Assembly: GCA_018241185.1 (NCBI GenBank)
Contig: JAFEEH010000206.1
Coordinates: 1 to 39,010 of the forward strand
Source of the DNA: Pseudomonadota bacterium
GTDB lineage: Bacteria; Pseudomonadota; Gammaproteobacteria; Burkholderiales; Burkholderiaceae_C
Direction of reading: 5' to 3'
Length of the DNA: 39,010 bases
Under the pieces are notes generated by a model, which was not told where the DNA came from, made no database searches, and was given only the letters and a program-made list of their open reading frames with translations. The translations under genes and the position numbers were made by a program. Positions 17,132 to 25,747 of the stretch are shown here, one piece after another; the stretch's first letter is position 1; each line of letters opens with the position of its first letter.

Positions 17132-18664
17132 GTGTCGGAACTCGTCGAAAGCTCCGCCGTCGAGTTGCGCCGCCTGATCGGCGCGCGCCAGCTCTCGCCC
17201 GTCGAACTACTGGAAGCGTGCATCGCGCGCATCGAGCAGCTCAACCCCTTCGTCAACGCCATCACCGCCACCTGCTACGAGCGGGCGCGCGCCGAAGCCC
17301 GGGCCGCGGAACAGGCCGTGATGCGCGGCGAGCCGCTGGGCCTGCTGCATGGCCTGCCGCTGGGCGTGAAGGACCTGGAACCGACGGCCGGCCTGCTGTC
17401 CACCATGGGCACGCCCAGCCTGCGCAACCATGTGCCGGCGCAGGACATCGAGCTGGTGCGCCGACTGCGCGCGGCCGGCGCCATCGTGGTGGGCAAGACC
17501 AATGTGCCCGAGATGGGCGCCGGCGCCAACAGCCGCAACCCGGTGTGGGGCGCGACCGGCAACCCCTTCGACCCGAACCTCAATGCCGGCGGCTCTTCCG
17601 GCGGCTCGGCGGCGGCGCTGGCGCTGGACCTGCTGCCGCTGGCCACCGGCTCGGACACAGGCGGTTCGCTGCGCATCCCGGCGGCCAAGTGCGGCGTGGT
17701 GGGCTTCCGGCCCTCACCCGGCGTGGTGCCGAGCGTGCGCAAGCCGCTGGGGTGGTCGCCGATCTCGGTCGTCGGGCCGATGGGCCGGGACGTGGCCGAT
17801 GCCTGCCTGCAGCTCGCTGCCAGCGCGGGCCCGCATCCGGGCGATCCGCTGAGCCATCCGCTCGATGCGATGGCCTTCCTGCGCCCTGCAAGCGTGGACC
17901 TCTCGCGCCTGCGCGTGGCGTGGACCGAGGACTTCGGCCTGTGCGACGTCGACCCGGCCATCCGCCGCACTATGCGTGCGCGCATGGCCGCGATGTCGGG
18001 CCTGTTCGCGGCCTGCGACGAGCTGCGCATCGACCTCGGCGCGCCGCAGGACGTGCACCGCTGCTTCGACGTGCTGCGCGCCGAGGCCTTCGTGGCCGGC
18101 ATGCGCGAGGCCTACGAACGCGACCCGTCCAGCCTGGGCCCCAACCCGCGCGCCAACTACGAGATGGGCGTGAAGATGAGCCTGCTGGACAGCGCCTGGG
18201 CGCAGACCGAGCAGACGCGCCTCCTGGCCCGCTTCCAGAAGGTGTTCGAGGGCTACGACCTGGTGCTCTCGCCCACCACGCCGGTGTCGCCCTTCCCGTG
18301 GACGCAGCCCTATGCCGCCGAGATCGATGGCCGGCCGCAGGCCAACTACTACCGCTGGCTGGCGCTGACCTACGTCGTGACGCTGACCACGCACCCGTCG
18401 ATCGCGCTGCCCTGCGGCGTCGACCCGCAGGGCCTGCCCTTCGGCCTGCAGGTGACGGGGCGCTTCCGCGGCGATCTGGCGCTGCTGGGCGCGGCGCAGG
18501 CGATGGAGTCGGCCTTCGCGGCCGACGCCACGCTGCGCCGACCGCGACCCGACATCGCGCGGCTGCGGCCCGCCGTGCCGGCGCTCGCTTCGATCGTCAC
18601 GGCGCCGCCGGACGACCGGCACGCCCACGTGCCCACCGAAGCGACGGCCGCATCGGTGGTGTGA
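17132..18664 (+). CDS. Amidase (amidase signature family)
   Basis: 510 residues with the complete Ser-cisSer-Lys triad: Lys80 (LGVKDLEPT), Ser155 (NAGGSSGGSAAAL) and nucleophile Ser179 (SDTGGSLRIPA). The spacings 75 and 24 are those of fatty acid amide hydrolase. It hydrolyses an amide to acid and ammonia or amine; the substrate cannot be read from sequence. GTG 17132 is the most likely start, two bases after the receptor stop; TTG 17126, overlapping that stop, is an alternative. Likely the second gene of the receptor operon controlled by the LysR protein. Confidence 0.92.
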   Translation: MSELVESSAVELRRLIGARQLSPVELLEACIARIEQLNPFVNAITATCYERARAEARAAEQAVMRGEPLGLLHGLPLGVKDLEPTAGLLSTMGTPSLRNHVPAQDIELVRRLRAAGAIVVGKTNVPEMGAGANSRNPVWGATGNPFDPNLNAGGSSGGSAAALALDLLPLATGSDTGGSLRIPAAKCGVVGFRPSPGVVPSVRKPLGWSPISVVGPMGRDVADACLQLAASAGPHPGDPLSHPLDAMAFLRPASVDLSRLRVAWTEDFGLCDVDPAIRRTMRARMAAMSGLFAACDELRIDLGAPQDVHRCFDVLRAEAFVAGMREAYERDPSSLGPNPRANYEMGVKMSLLDSAWAQTEQTRLLARFQKVFEGYDLVLSPTTPVSPFPWTQPYAAEIDGRPQANYYRWLALTYVVTLTTHPSIALPCGVDPQGLPFGLQVTGRFRGDLALLGAAQAMESAFAADATLRRPRPDIARLRPAVPALASIVTAPPDDRHAHVPTEATAASVV

Positions 18665-18770
18665 GCCGGGGCGGCGCCGGCTGTCCGCCGTGCCCGCCGG
18701 AATGAGAAGCCCTGCGGCACCTGCGGGGTTTGGCGCCGCGCCACGGCGTGCGTGCGGGAAGAATGCCGCC

Positions 18771-19385
18771 ATGAGCACACGCACGCCTTCCCGATCGATC
18801 GCCCTCGCCGCCGCACCGGGCCGGCAGTCTGCCCTGCGCCGCCGGCTGGGGCTGTCCGCCCTGGCCAGCGCGCTGCTGGTCGGTGCGGCCTGGCTGGCCG
18901 CCCCGCGCGCCGAAGCGGCCGAACCCGCCGTGCTCGCGGCCGTTGCCGCGCGCGCCACCCTGCCACTGGCCGAGGCAATCGCCAGTGCGGAAAAGAGCGC
19001 TGCGGGTCGGCTGGTCGAGGCCGAACTGGACGACGAGCGCACCGATGCGCAGGGCGCGCCGCTGTACGAGATGACGCTGGCCACGCCGCAGGGCCAGCGC
19101 GAGGACCTGATGGTCAGCGCCGCCACGGGGCAGGTCGTCAGCCGCAAGGCGGACGGTGCGCTCAAGCGCAAGGAAGCCGACCGGCTGAAGGCCGCCACGC
19201 TGGCGATGCCGCAGGCCGTGCGCACGGCGCTGGAGCGCCAGGGCGGCCGCGCGGTCAAGGCCGAGCTCGACAGCCACTTCGGCACCGTCGTCTACGAAGT
19301 GGAAATCCTCACGCCGCAGGGCACCCTCGCCGAAGTGAAGGTGCATGCGGGCAACGGGCAGATCGTGAGCGTGGCCACCAAGTAG
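18771..19385 (+). CDS. Exported protein with two PepSY-like domains
   Basis: 204 residues. A long N-region with RRR is followed by a hydrophobic stretch, with likely cleavage near residue 49 (AEA-A). Two similar modules follow, each with the PepSY pattern of an acidic/charged strand, YE(M/V) and a G(Q)IVS-type end: LYEMTLATPQGQ...GQVVSRK and VYEVEILTPQGT...GQIVSVATK. PepSY domains often inhibit or bind peptidases and some regulate heme or metal enzymes. A GGAAG ribosome site precedes ATG 18771. It ends convergently against the FAD oxidoreductase, with repeat copy B between. Confidence 0.85.
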   Translation: MSTRTPSRSIALAAAPGRQSALRRRLGLSALASALLVGAAWLAAPRAEAAEPAVLAAVAARATLPLAEAIASAEKSAAGRLVEAELDDERTDAQGAPLYEMTLATPQGQREDLMVSAATGQVVSRKADGALKRKEADRLKAATLAMPQAVRTALERQGGRAVKAELDSHFGTVVYEVEILTPQGTLAEVKVHAGNGQIVSVATK

Positions 19386-19399
19386 CGGCCGGTGGAATT

Positions 19400-19460
19400 G
19401 CTCTTTTTTTTTAATAGCCATTCGCGCCCATGGGACGGGCGCAAACGGCCGATTCGGCTC
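19400..19460 (+). repeat. Dispersed two-hairpin repeat, copy B
   Basis: A diverged copy lies between two convergent genes. It has an AATAGCC stretch, the strong hairpin GCGCCC...GGGCGC, and a CCGATTCGGCT tail. A run of nine Ts precedes it on the plus strand. It may work as the terminator for the convergent pair. Confidence 0.65.
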
Positions 19461-19468
19461 GCAATCTC

Positions 19469-21106
19469 TCAGGCCACCGAGCCCGCGAGATGCCCGCGCG
19501 TGAAGGCTTCCTCGAAGATGGAGTAGCCGGCCCAATCGGCATGCGCGAACTGCAGCCGCCCGTGGCTGCGCACGATTTGCTCCTGATTTGATAGCTGCCC
19601 GCGCCCACTGGACGGGCGTTGCAGCCCGATTTGGCTTAGAAGTCCGGGCGTCGGGATGGCCATCGCATGGCCGTAGCGCGTGATGTCGATGCGCGTCGCC
19701 AGCTCGCGCAGGTCGGGATGCGGCACCGACAGCTCGGCCAGAAGCTCGTCGCGCCACGCGCTCCATGGCGCATCGAGCAGGCGGCGGCGGCCTTCGGCGG
19801 CCGTGGCGCCATCGAAGCCGCTGGGCCCGAGCGGCCGGTACCAGCTCAGCACGGTGGCGCGCGGCGTCGGGTCCAGCGTTTGGTGGCGTGCGTCGACATA
19901 GCCCAGCCCGCGCGTGCCGTAGACCACGTTGTCCCAGCTCGGCGCTGCACCGGGCCGGTCCTGCAGCGGGCCGCGCAGATGCATGTTGGCGACCAGCCAG
20001 GGCGCGTACTGCAAATGCGCCGCGGCCTGGCGCAGAAAGGCGGGCGGACCCTCGACCACGCGCGCGGCAATGAATGCCGGCAGCGCGACGATGCAGCGCT
20101 CGGCCTCCCAGCGCACCACGCGGCGCGTCGCGGCGTCCCACGCATCGACCTCGACACCATGCCGCACGTCGGCGACGCGCAGCACCACATGGCCCGCGCG
20201 CAGCCGGTCGCCCAGCGGCGCGGCCAGCCGCTGCGTGAGCCAGCCGTTGCCCTCGGGCCAGGTCAGCACGGCCTCGCGCTCGCCGTCGCCGCTGTCGTCG
20301 CCCGGTGGATGGAAACCGTGGCGGCTCGCGAAGTAGTGGATGCCGGCCCAGGCCGACACATGGGCGGTGCCGGCGCCGTAGTCGTCGCGACAGCAGTAGT
20401 CGAGGTACCAGCGCAGTTGCGGGTCGCTGAGGCCCTCGCGGTCCAGCCAGGTGGCGAAGGGCTCGGCGTCGAGCGCCAGCACCGTGGGCGTGAGCGGCGC
20501 GCGGAAGGCGGGGATGGTGAAGTGCGCCTCGCGCTGCAGCGCGTCCACGCGGCGTGCGAAGCGCTGGTACTGCGCCAGCGTGTCGGCGCCCACGCCGTGC
20601 AGCGGCAGCAGGCCGTCCTGCCACTCGCCGCGGAAGAACAGGCGCTCCTGCGGGCTGTGGCACAGGTGGCGCTCGTCGTATTCCCAGCGGCCCGCAACGC
20701 GCCGGCGCAGGCCCAGTTCCTCGAGCAGGTCCTGCACCTCGTGCGCGTGGTCGCCAGGGACCGGCAGGTAGTGCGCGCCGAGCGGGCAGGCGATGCCGTG
20801 CACGCGGCCGCCGCGCGCGTTGCCGCCGGCCCCGTCCTCGAGTTCGAGCAGCACGAAATCCTCGATGCCCGCCAGGCGCAGCGCGCGCGCCGCCGCCAGT
20901 CCGGCCACGCCGCCGCCGGCGATCACCACCCGCGTGCGCCGCGTCTCGGCCGGCGCCGCGCCGCGTCCGGCGCCGTCGCGCCAGGCATGGCCGCGCGCGA
21001 CGTCGATGCCGGTGAAGCCGCCGTCGATGGTCGGGCTCGACTCGCAGCCGGCCAGCGCCAGCGCGCCGGCGGAGGCGCCGATGAAATCGCGGCGGCGGAG
21101 GGTCAT
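19469..21106 (-). CDS. Tat-exported FAD-dependent amine-oxidase-like lipoprotein
   Basis: 545 residues. The N-terminus combines a twin-arginine motif (RRRDFIG) with a lipobox ALAGC (Cys21), so it is probably exported folded with FAD and anchored by lipid. The Rossmann motif GGGVAG is at 64-69, followed by ELEDGAGGNARGG, as in NAD(P)-binding flavin amine oxidases or protoporphyrinogen-oxidase-like proteins. The C-terminal FAD-contact motif FAHADWAGYSIFEEAF is intact. Residues ~489-510 are encoded by repeat copy C and look inserted. It starts seven bases after the stop of the aminopropyltransferase homologue and is the last gene of the SPFH cluster. Oxidation of a polyamine-type substrate is a guess from context. 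Confidence 0.8.
   Translation of the reverse strand: MTLRRRDFIGASAGALALAGCESSPTIDGGFTGIDVARGHAWRDGAGRGAAPAETRRTRVVIAGGGVAGLAAARALRLAGIEDFVLLELEDGAGGNARGGRVHGIACPLGAHYLPVPGDHAHEVQDLLEELGLRRRVAGRWEYDERHLCHSPQERLFFRGEWQDGLLPLHGVGADTLAQYQRFARRVDALQREAHFTIPAFRAPLTPTVLALDAEPFATWLDREGLSDPQLRWYLDYCCRDDYGAGTAHVSAWAGIHYFASRHGFHPPGDDSGDGEREAVLTWPEGNGWLTQRLAAPLGDRLRAGHVVLRVADVRHGVEVDAWDAATRRVVRWEAERCIVALPAFIAARVVEGPPAFLRQAAAHLQYAPWLVANMHLRGPLQDRPGAAPSWDNVVYGTRGLGYVDARHQTLDPTPRATVLSWYRPLGPSGFDGATAAEGRRRLLDAPWSAWRDELLAELSVPHPDLRELATRIDITRYGHAMAIPTPGLLSQIGLQRPSSGRGQLSNQEQIVRSHGRLQFAHADWAGYSIFEEAFTRGHLAGSVA
19579..19637 (+). repeat. Dispersed two-hairpin repeat, copy C, inside a coding sequence
   Basis: Nearly complete copy: GATTTGATAGCTGCC, the hairpin CGCCC...GGGCG, then TTGCAGCCCGATTTGGCTT. 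It lies wholly inside the FAD oxidoreductase gene and is read through in frame as about 22 residues between TPG and IVRSHGRLQFAH. Confidence 0.75.
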
Positions 21107-21113
21107 GGCGCGC

Positions 21114-22697
21114 TCAATGCGTGACCCCGACCTTGCCCCATTCCTGCTCGTAGGTCGTGACCAGCACCTGGTTCGACAGGCGGTTGACCTCGGCCGGCAC
21201 GCGCGCCATGTCCTTGGGGAAGTCGAAGAGCAGGGGCAGCGTGTCGGCCGTGAGGAAGCGCAGGCCCGCAGGCAGCGCGTCGGGACGGCGCCAGGGGCGG
21301 TGGCTGGCGATGACGTAGCCCCACTCGCCGAAGCTCGGCACGTGCGCGTGGTAGGGCGTGGCGACCAGGCCCACCGATTCGATGGTCTGCGCCACCGTCC
21401 AGTAACTCTTGCGCGCCACCAGCGGCGAGGTGGTCTGGATCACCGCGTAGCCGCTCGCGGCCAGACGGCGGTCCAGCAGCGCGTAGAAGCTGTTGGTGTA
21501 GAGCTTGCCGATGGCGAAGTTGGTCGGGTCCGGGAAGTCGACGACCACCACGTCGAAGGTGTCATCCCCCTCCTGCAGCCACTTGAAGGCATCGGTGTTG
21601 AGGATCTTCACCTTGGGCGACGAGAGCGAATGCCCGTTGAGCGCGGCCAGGGTCTCGTGATCGGTGAAGAGCCGAGTCATGTTCGGGTCGAGCTCGACCA
21701 GCGTGACCGACTCGACCGAGGGGTACTTCAGGATTTCGCGCACCGCCATGCCGTCGCCGCCGCCGAGCACGGCCACCTTCCTGGGTGCGCCGTGGGCCGC
21801 CATCACGGGGTGCACCAGCGCCTCGTGGTAGCGGTACTCGTCGCGTTCGGCGAACTGCAGGTTGCCGTTGAGGAACAGCCGGTGCCCGGCACCGCCGCGC
21901 GTGACGACGATGCGCTGGTAGGGCGAGGTGGCCGCGAAGACGATGCGGTCCTGGTAGAAGCGGTCTTCGGCCAGCGTGGTGATGCGCTCGGCGAAGGCGA
22001 AGGCGGCGGCCAGCGCGGCCAGCGTCAGGGCACAGGCGATCGCATGCGCGCCGAAGCGCCTTAGCTCGTGCCGGAACAGCCACAGCGCCCAGGCGCCCAC
22101 GGCCGCGTTCATGAGCCCGAAGAGCAGCCCGGTGCGGATCATGCCCAGCTGCGGCACCAACAGCAGCGGAAAGGCCACCGACACCGCCAGCGCGCCGAGG
22201 TAGTCGAAGGTCAGCACCTGCGAGACCAGGTCCTTGAGCACGATGTCGCGCCGCAGGATGCGCATGACCAGCGGGATCTCCAGCCCGACCAGCGTGCCCA
22301 CCACGACCACCAGCCCGTACAGCAGCAGCCGGAAGGCACCCGGCACATAGGCGTTGGCGATGAACAGCAGCGCCGGCAGGAAGCCGCCGACGAGCGCGAC
22401 CATGAGCTCAATGCGCAGGAAGTGCGCGGGCAGCTGGCGCTCGAAGTAGCGCGAGAGCCACGAGCCCACGCCCATGGCGAACAAGTAGGTGCCGATGATG
22501 GTGCTGAACTGCAGCACCGAGTCGCCGAGCAGGTAGGAGCTCAGCGCCGCCGCACTCAGTTCGTAGACCAGGCCGCAGGCGGCGACGACGAAGACGCTGG
22601 CGAGCAGGGCGATGGCGACGGGAGACGGGCCGGCGCGGCGGGCGGGTGCAGCGGGCAGCGCGGCCGCATCGATCGGCGGCGCGAGGGGTTCGTTCAT
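21114..22697 (-). CDS. Membrane-anchored spermidine synthase-like aminopropyltransferase
   Basis: 527 residues. Residues ~28-235 form about seven hydrophobic helices; the C-terminal half is a spermidine synthase-type fold. Seen there: YHEALVHPVM (290-299), the AdoMet-binding VLGGGDGMAVREIL (GGGDG 312-316), acidic VELDP (334-338), and FDVVVVDFPDP with Asp387 and Asp390 where the catalytic aspartates of the family sit. The family moves an aminopropyl group from decarboxylated AdoMet to an amine; membrane versions are poorly characterised. ATG 22697 was preferred over 22715 because a GAGG lies eight bases upstream. Cluster partners are the DUF350 gene upstream and the FAD gene downstream. Confidence 0.82.
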   Translation of the reverse strand: MNEPLAPPIDAAALPAAPARRAGPSPVAIALLASVFVVAACGLVYELSAAALSSYLLGDSVLQFSTIIGTYLFAMGVGSWLSRYFERQLPAHFLRIELMVALVGGFLPALLFIANAYVPGAFRLLLYGLVVVVGTLVGLEIPLVMRILRRDIVLKDLVSQVLTFDYLGALAVSVAFPLLLVPQLGMIRTGLLFGLMNAAVGAWALWLFRHELRRFGAHAIACALTLAALAAAFAFAERITTLAEDRFYQDRIVFAATSPYQRIVVTRGGAGHRLFLNGNLQFAERDEYRYHEALVHPVMAAHGAPRKVAVLGGGDGMAVREILKYPSVESVTLVELDPNMTRLFTDHETLAALNGHSLSSPKVKILNTDAFKWLQEGDDTFDVVVVDFPDPTNFAIGKLYTNSFYALLDRRLAASGYAVIQTTSPLVARKSYWTVAQTIESVGLVATPYHAHVPSFGEWGYVIASHRPWRRPDALPAGLRFLTADTLPLLFDFPKDMARVPAEVNRLSNQVLVTTYEQEWGKVGVTH

Positions 22698-22800
22698 GGC
22701 AAGGGCCTCGACCATTCGAGCCGGGCCTGTGGGCGCCGTTGCGGCGGCGCTCCGACGGCCTCAGCGTGAACGGTGGCGGGGCGACTGGCGCCGTGCGCCG

Positions 22801-23022
22801 TCAATGGATCGCTGCGGCGACGATGATGCTGATGCCCAGGCACATGGCGGCCACCACCATGGCCAGCGCCTTGTTGTGCTTCTCGACGATCTCGCCCCAC
22901 AGGTCGTAGGGCGTGATCTTGTCGATAACGATGAAGGCGATCCAGAAGATCGCGACACCGATCAGCGCATACAGCAGGGTGCCCAGGATCGCCATCGGCT
23001 GGAGCCATTCGATTTTCGGCAT
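22801..23022 (-). CDS. DUF350 family small membrane protein
   Basis: 73 residues with two hydrophobic helices (~10-33 and ~50-72) separated by a charged loop (DKITPYDLWGEIVEKHNKA), the pattern of single-repeat DUF350 proteins such as those near E. coli YjfL. A GGAGAG ribosome site lies before ATG 23022. It sits between the DUF4178 gene and the aminopropyltransferase gene, a neighbourhood I recall as recurrent for this family in proteobacteria. Biochemical role unknown. Confidence 0.85.
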   Translation of the reverse strand: MPKIEWLQPMAILGTLLYALIGVAIFWIAFIVIDKITPYDLWGEIVEKHNKALAMVVAAMCLGISIIVAAAIH

Positions 23023-23064
23023 GCGGTCTCTCCGTTAGAAGGTTTTGGGGTGTGCGCGGGTTCG

Positions 23065-24567
23065 TTACTTGTGGCCGCCGCCGCTCGAGTAGCCGCCGTA
23101 GGAGCCGCCCGAGCTTCGGTAGCCGCTGCCCGAGGAGCTCGAGCAGGTGGACAGGATGATCAGCAGGATGATGATCACCACGACGATGAGGATGATCGTG
23201 CCGCAGCCCAGGCTCGACGCGGCACTGACGGGCAGCGCATCGGTGCGCTTGAACATGTCCTTCTTCGCATCGAGCTTGAAGGCCGACGCCACGGCGTTGC
23301 TGTCGATGCGGCTGCCGTAGGACCAGGTGAGCTCGTTGGCGCTGCGCTCCATCGACAGCAGGCCGCCCTTGGGTTCGCCGTAGTCGCGGTTCTGCGTCTT
23401 CTGGCCGCGCTGCACCTGCCAGTAGAACTCGCCGGCGACGTAGGTGGTCTCGGCCTCGTAGGCGTACTTCTGCCGGTAGACGCGGCCGAGGTAGCGCGCG
23501 GTCTGGCCGCCGTCGGACACCACCGGCGCACCGGTCGCGGGCTTGACCATGCTCCAGCCGTCGCTCGCGTCGACCAGGAAGCTGAAGCCGCGCTTCCTGT
23601 TGTAGAGCAGGTACTCGTCCCAGCCGAAGTGCTCGTCGTCGCCGGGCTCCATGCCCATGCGGTGCTGGAAGCCCACCACCTGCCACTGCGCACCCTGCAG
23701 CGTGCCGAGCGTGCCCAGCGCGATGAGCGGCTGCACCGGCTCGTTCTGCGTGGCGTACTTCAGCTCGCCGCCGATGCCGGCGCTGGTGTCGATGATGCTC
23801 TTGCACGACGGGCAGGTGATGCTCTTGCTGTCGGCGAAATTGAGCGTGACCGGCGAGCCGCAGTTCGGACAGGCGAAGCTGCGGCCCTTCTCCTCCTTGG
23901 CCGATTCTTCGCGCAGCCCGGCCATCTTGAGGTCATCGAGCTCGACCGAGCGGCCCAGGTAGGCCGTGGGCGGCGCCGAGTCGTAGTCCAGGCTCAGGAC
24001 CAGGCCCTTCTCGTTGCGCAGCTCGACGACGCGGAAGGGCTTGCCGAGCTCGGGCAGGCGCGGGAGTTCGCCCTGGGCCGACAGCAGCTTCACTTCCTCG
24101 TTGGACGCGACGGTGTAGCCCTGCCCGTTGAAGGTGTGGGTGGCGCCCACGCGCAGCTGGTCGGCGGCCGGCGCGGGCTGCTGCAGCGCGTAGGGCAGCG
24201 AGAAGACGTAGGCGCCGTTGTCCTCGCTCAGGACGCCGGTGCGGTCGTCGGTGCCGTCGATCTGGGCGACCCATTCGGTCCAGCGGCCACCTTCGTAGGC
24301 GTACTGCAGGCGGCCGACGAGCGTGAAGGCCTTGTCCTGGATGCGGCCGGTGGCAAAGAGCTGCAGTGGGCTGAAGTCGTCGAACAGCTCGGCCATCTTG
24401 CCGATGCGCGCGAGCTGCTCGCCCTGGCGCACGACGGTGCTCTGGCAGTAGGGGCAGACGGCGAAGGCCGACTGCGCCGAGCGGAACTCGACCGGCGCGC
24501 CGCAGCCGGGGCAGGGGGCGCTGTACGTGCGCTGGGGAGACGGCGGGGCGCCGCCCGGCTCAGCCAT
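23065..24567 (-). CDS. Double zinc-ribbon, DUF4178 domain membrane protein
   Basis: 500 residues. Two CxxC...CxxC ribbons are clear: Cys19/22 with 38/41 (CPGCGAPVEF...CPYC) and Cys233/236 with 252/255 (CPNCGSPV...CPSC). Each is followed by a DUF4178-like beta domain; the second contains FGWDEYLLYNRKRGFSFLV and FYWQVQRGQ. A strongly hydrophobic helix at ~455-473 leads to a short Ser/Gly/Tyr-rich, His-ending tail. Most of the protein should face the cytoplasm. ATG 24567 was chosen over TTG 24573. It lies downstream of the SPFH gene, separated by 101 bp that hold repeat copy D. Confidence 0.85.
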   Translation of the reverse strand: MAEPGGAPPSPQRTYSAPCPGCGAPVEFRSAQSAFAVCPYCQSTVVRQGEQLARIGKMAELFDDFSPLQLFATGRIQDKAFTLVGRLQYAYEGGRWTEWVAQIDGTDDRTGVLSEDNGAYVFSLPYALQQPAPAADQLRVGATHTFNGQGYTVASNEEVKLLSAQGELPRLPELGKPFRVVELRNEKGLVLSLDYDSAPPTAYLGRSVELDDLKMAGLREESAKEEKGRSFACPNCGSPVTLNFADSKSITCPSCKSIIDTSAGIGGELKYATQNEPVQPLIALGTLGTLQGAQWQVVGFQHRMGMEPGDDEHFGWDEYLLYNRKRGFSFLVDASDGWSMVKPATGAPVVSDGGQTARYLGRVYRQKYAYEAETTYVAGEFYWQVQRGQKTQNRDYGEPKGGLLSMERSANELTWSYGSRIDSNAVASAFKLDAKKDMFKRTDALPVSAASSLGCGTIILIVVVIIILLIILSTCSSSSGSGYRSSGGSYGGYSSGGGHK

Positions 24568-24604
24568 GGGCAACGCACGCCGGCACGCGCCGGCGTTTCA
24601 AGCG

Positions 24605-24658
24605 TTTTGAGGCCGCAGCGCCCGTCCCGCGGGCGCGAGCCGCTATCGAAAACATAGC
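24605..24658 (-). repeat. Dispersed two-hairpin repeat, copy D
   Basis: Reverse-oriented copy with a perfect GCGCCCG/CGGGCGC stem and a GCTATC...ATAGC hairpin. It lies between the SPFH gene and the DUF4178 gene of the same operon, 10 bp after the SPFH stop, where it could act as attenuator or mRNA processing site. Confidence 0.75.
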
Positions 24659-24668
24659 AGTCTGCGAC

Positions 24669-25718
24669 TCAGACGAGCTTCTTGAGCAGCTCGGCCTTCT
24701 TGGCGTCGAACTCTTCCTGCGTGAGGATGCCCTTGGTCTTGAGCTCGCCCAGCTTCTCGAGCGTGGCCATGACCTCGTTCGGGCTCACGGTGGCGGCCGG
24801 CGCGGTGGCGGCGACGGCGGCCTGCGCGGCGGCGTTGGGATGGAGGCCCTGCTGCAGGTTCTGCGCCAGCACCTGGCCCAGCGCCACGCCGGCGCCCAGG
24901 CCCATCGCGTCGCCCGCGATGCCACCACCGCCGTTGCCCGAGCCTTCGGCGAACTTGGGGATCGCCTGCGCCGTCTGGTACTGCATGAACTTGCCCATGT
25001 CGTTGCCGACCATGCCCATGCCGATCTTCTGGTCGAGGATCTTCTGCAGCTCTTCGGGCAGCGACACGTTCTGGACGGTGATCGTCTCGAGCTTGATGCC
25101 GATCTTGGCGAACTCGGGGTTCAGCTGCGCCGCCAGCGCCTTGGCGAACTCGATCTGGTTGGCCGCCAGGTCGAGGAAGGGCACGCCGCTGGCCGCGATG
25201 GCGGTGCTGATGTTCTGCAACACCAGGCCACGCAACTGGCCGTCGAGGTCGGCCACGGTGTAGGTGTCGCGCGTGCCCGAGATCTCGGTGTGGAAGAGCT
25301 TGGGGTCGGCGATGCGGAAGGCGTAGTTGCCGAAGGCACGCAACCGCACGGCGCCGAAGTCCTTGTCGCGGATGGTGATGGGCTGCGGCGTGCCCCACTT
25401 CTGGTCGACCTGCTGGCGCGTGCTGAAGAAGTAGACGTCGCTCTTGAAGGGCGACTCGAAGAGCTTGTCCCAGTTCTTGAGGTACGTGAGGACGGGCAGC
25501 GTCTGCGTCGTCAGCTTGTACATGCCGGGGCCGAAGACGTCGGCCACCTGGCCTTCGTTGACGAAGACGGCCATCTGCGACTCGCGCACGGTGAGCGAGG
25601 CGCCGTTCTGGATCTCCATCTCCTGCATGGGGAAGCGCCAGGCGAGCGTGCCGTCGCCGGTTTCCGTCCACTGGATGATGTCGATGAACTGCTTCTTGAT
25701 GAAATCCATCAGGGCCAT
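24669..25718 (-). CDS. SPFH/Band 7 domain protein with C-terminal SHOCT motif
   Basis: 349 residues. It resembles the YdjI-type soluble SPFH proteins: MDFIKKQFIDIIQW at the start, a band-7 core from ~20 to 220 (RESQMAVFVNEGQVADVFGPG, ISGTRDTYTVADLDGQL), an Ala/Gly-rich hinge and a SHOCT-like end (LGELKTKGILTQEEFDAKKAE). Such proteins oligomerise and organise membrane stress machinery; in Bacillus a YdjI/zinc-ribbon pair is part of an envelope stress operon. An AGGAG seven bases before ATG 25718 fixes the start, rather than GTG 25724. It is the first gene of a five-gene minus-strand cluster, with a palindrome 30 bp upstream. Confidence 0.88.
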   Translation of the reverse strand: MALMDFIKKQFIDIIQWTETGDGTLAWRFPMQEMEIQNGASLTVRESQMAVFVNEGQVADVFGPGMYKLTTQTLPVLTYLKNWDKLFESPFKSDVYFFSTRQQVDQKWGTPQPITIRDKDFGAVRLRAFGNYAFRIADPKLFHTEISGTRDTYTVADLDGQLRGLVLQNISTAIAASGVPFLDLAANQIEFAKALAAQLNPEFAKIGIKLETITVQNVSLPEELQKILDQKIGMGMVGNDMGKFMQYQTAQAIPKFAEGSGNGGGGIAGDAMGLGAGVALGQVLAQNLQQGLHPNAAAQAAVAATAPAATVSPNEVMATLEKLGELKTKGILTQEEFDAKKAELLKKLV

Positions 25719-25747
25719 GTCCACTCTCCTCGTCGTTCGGTTGCTGA

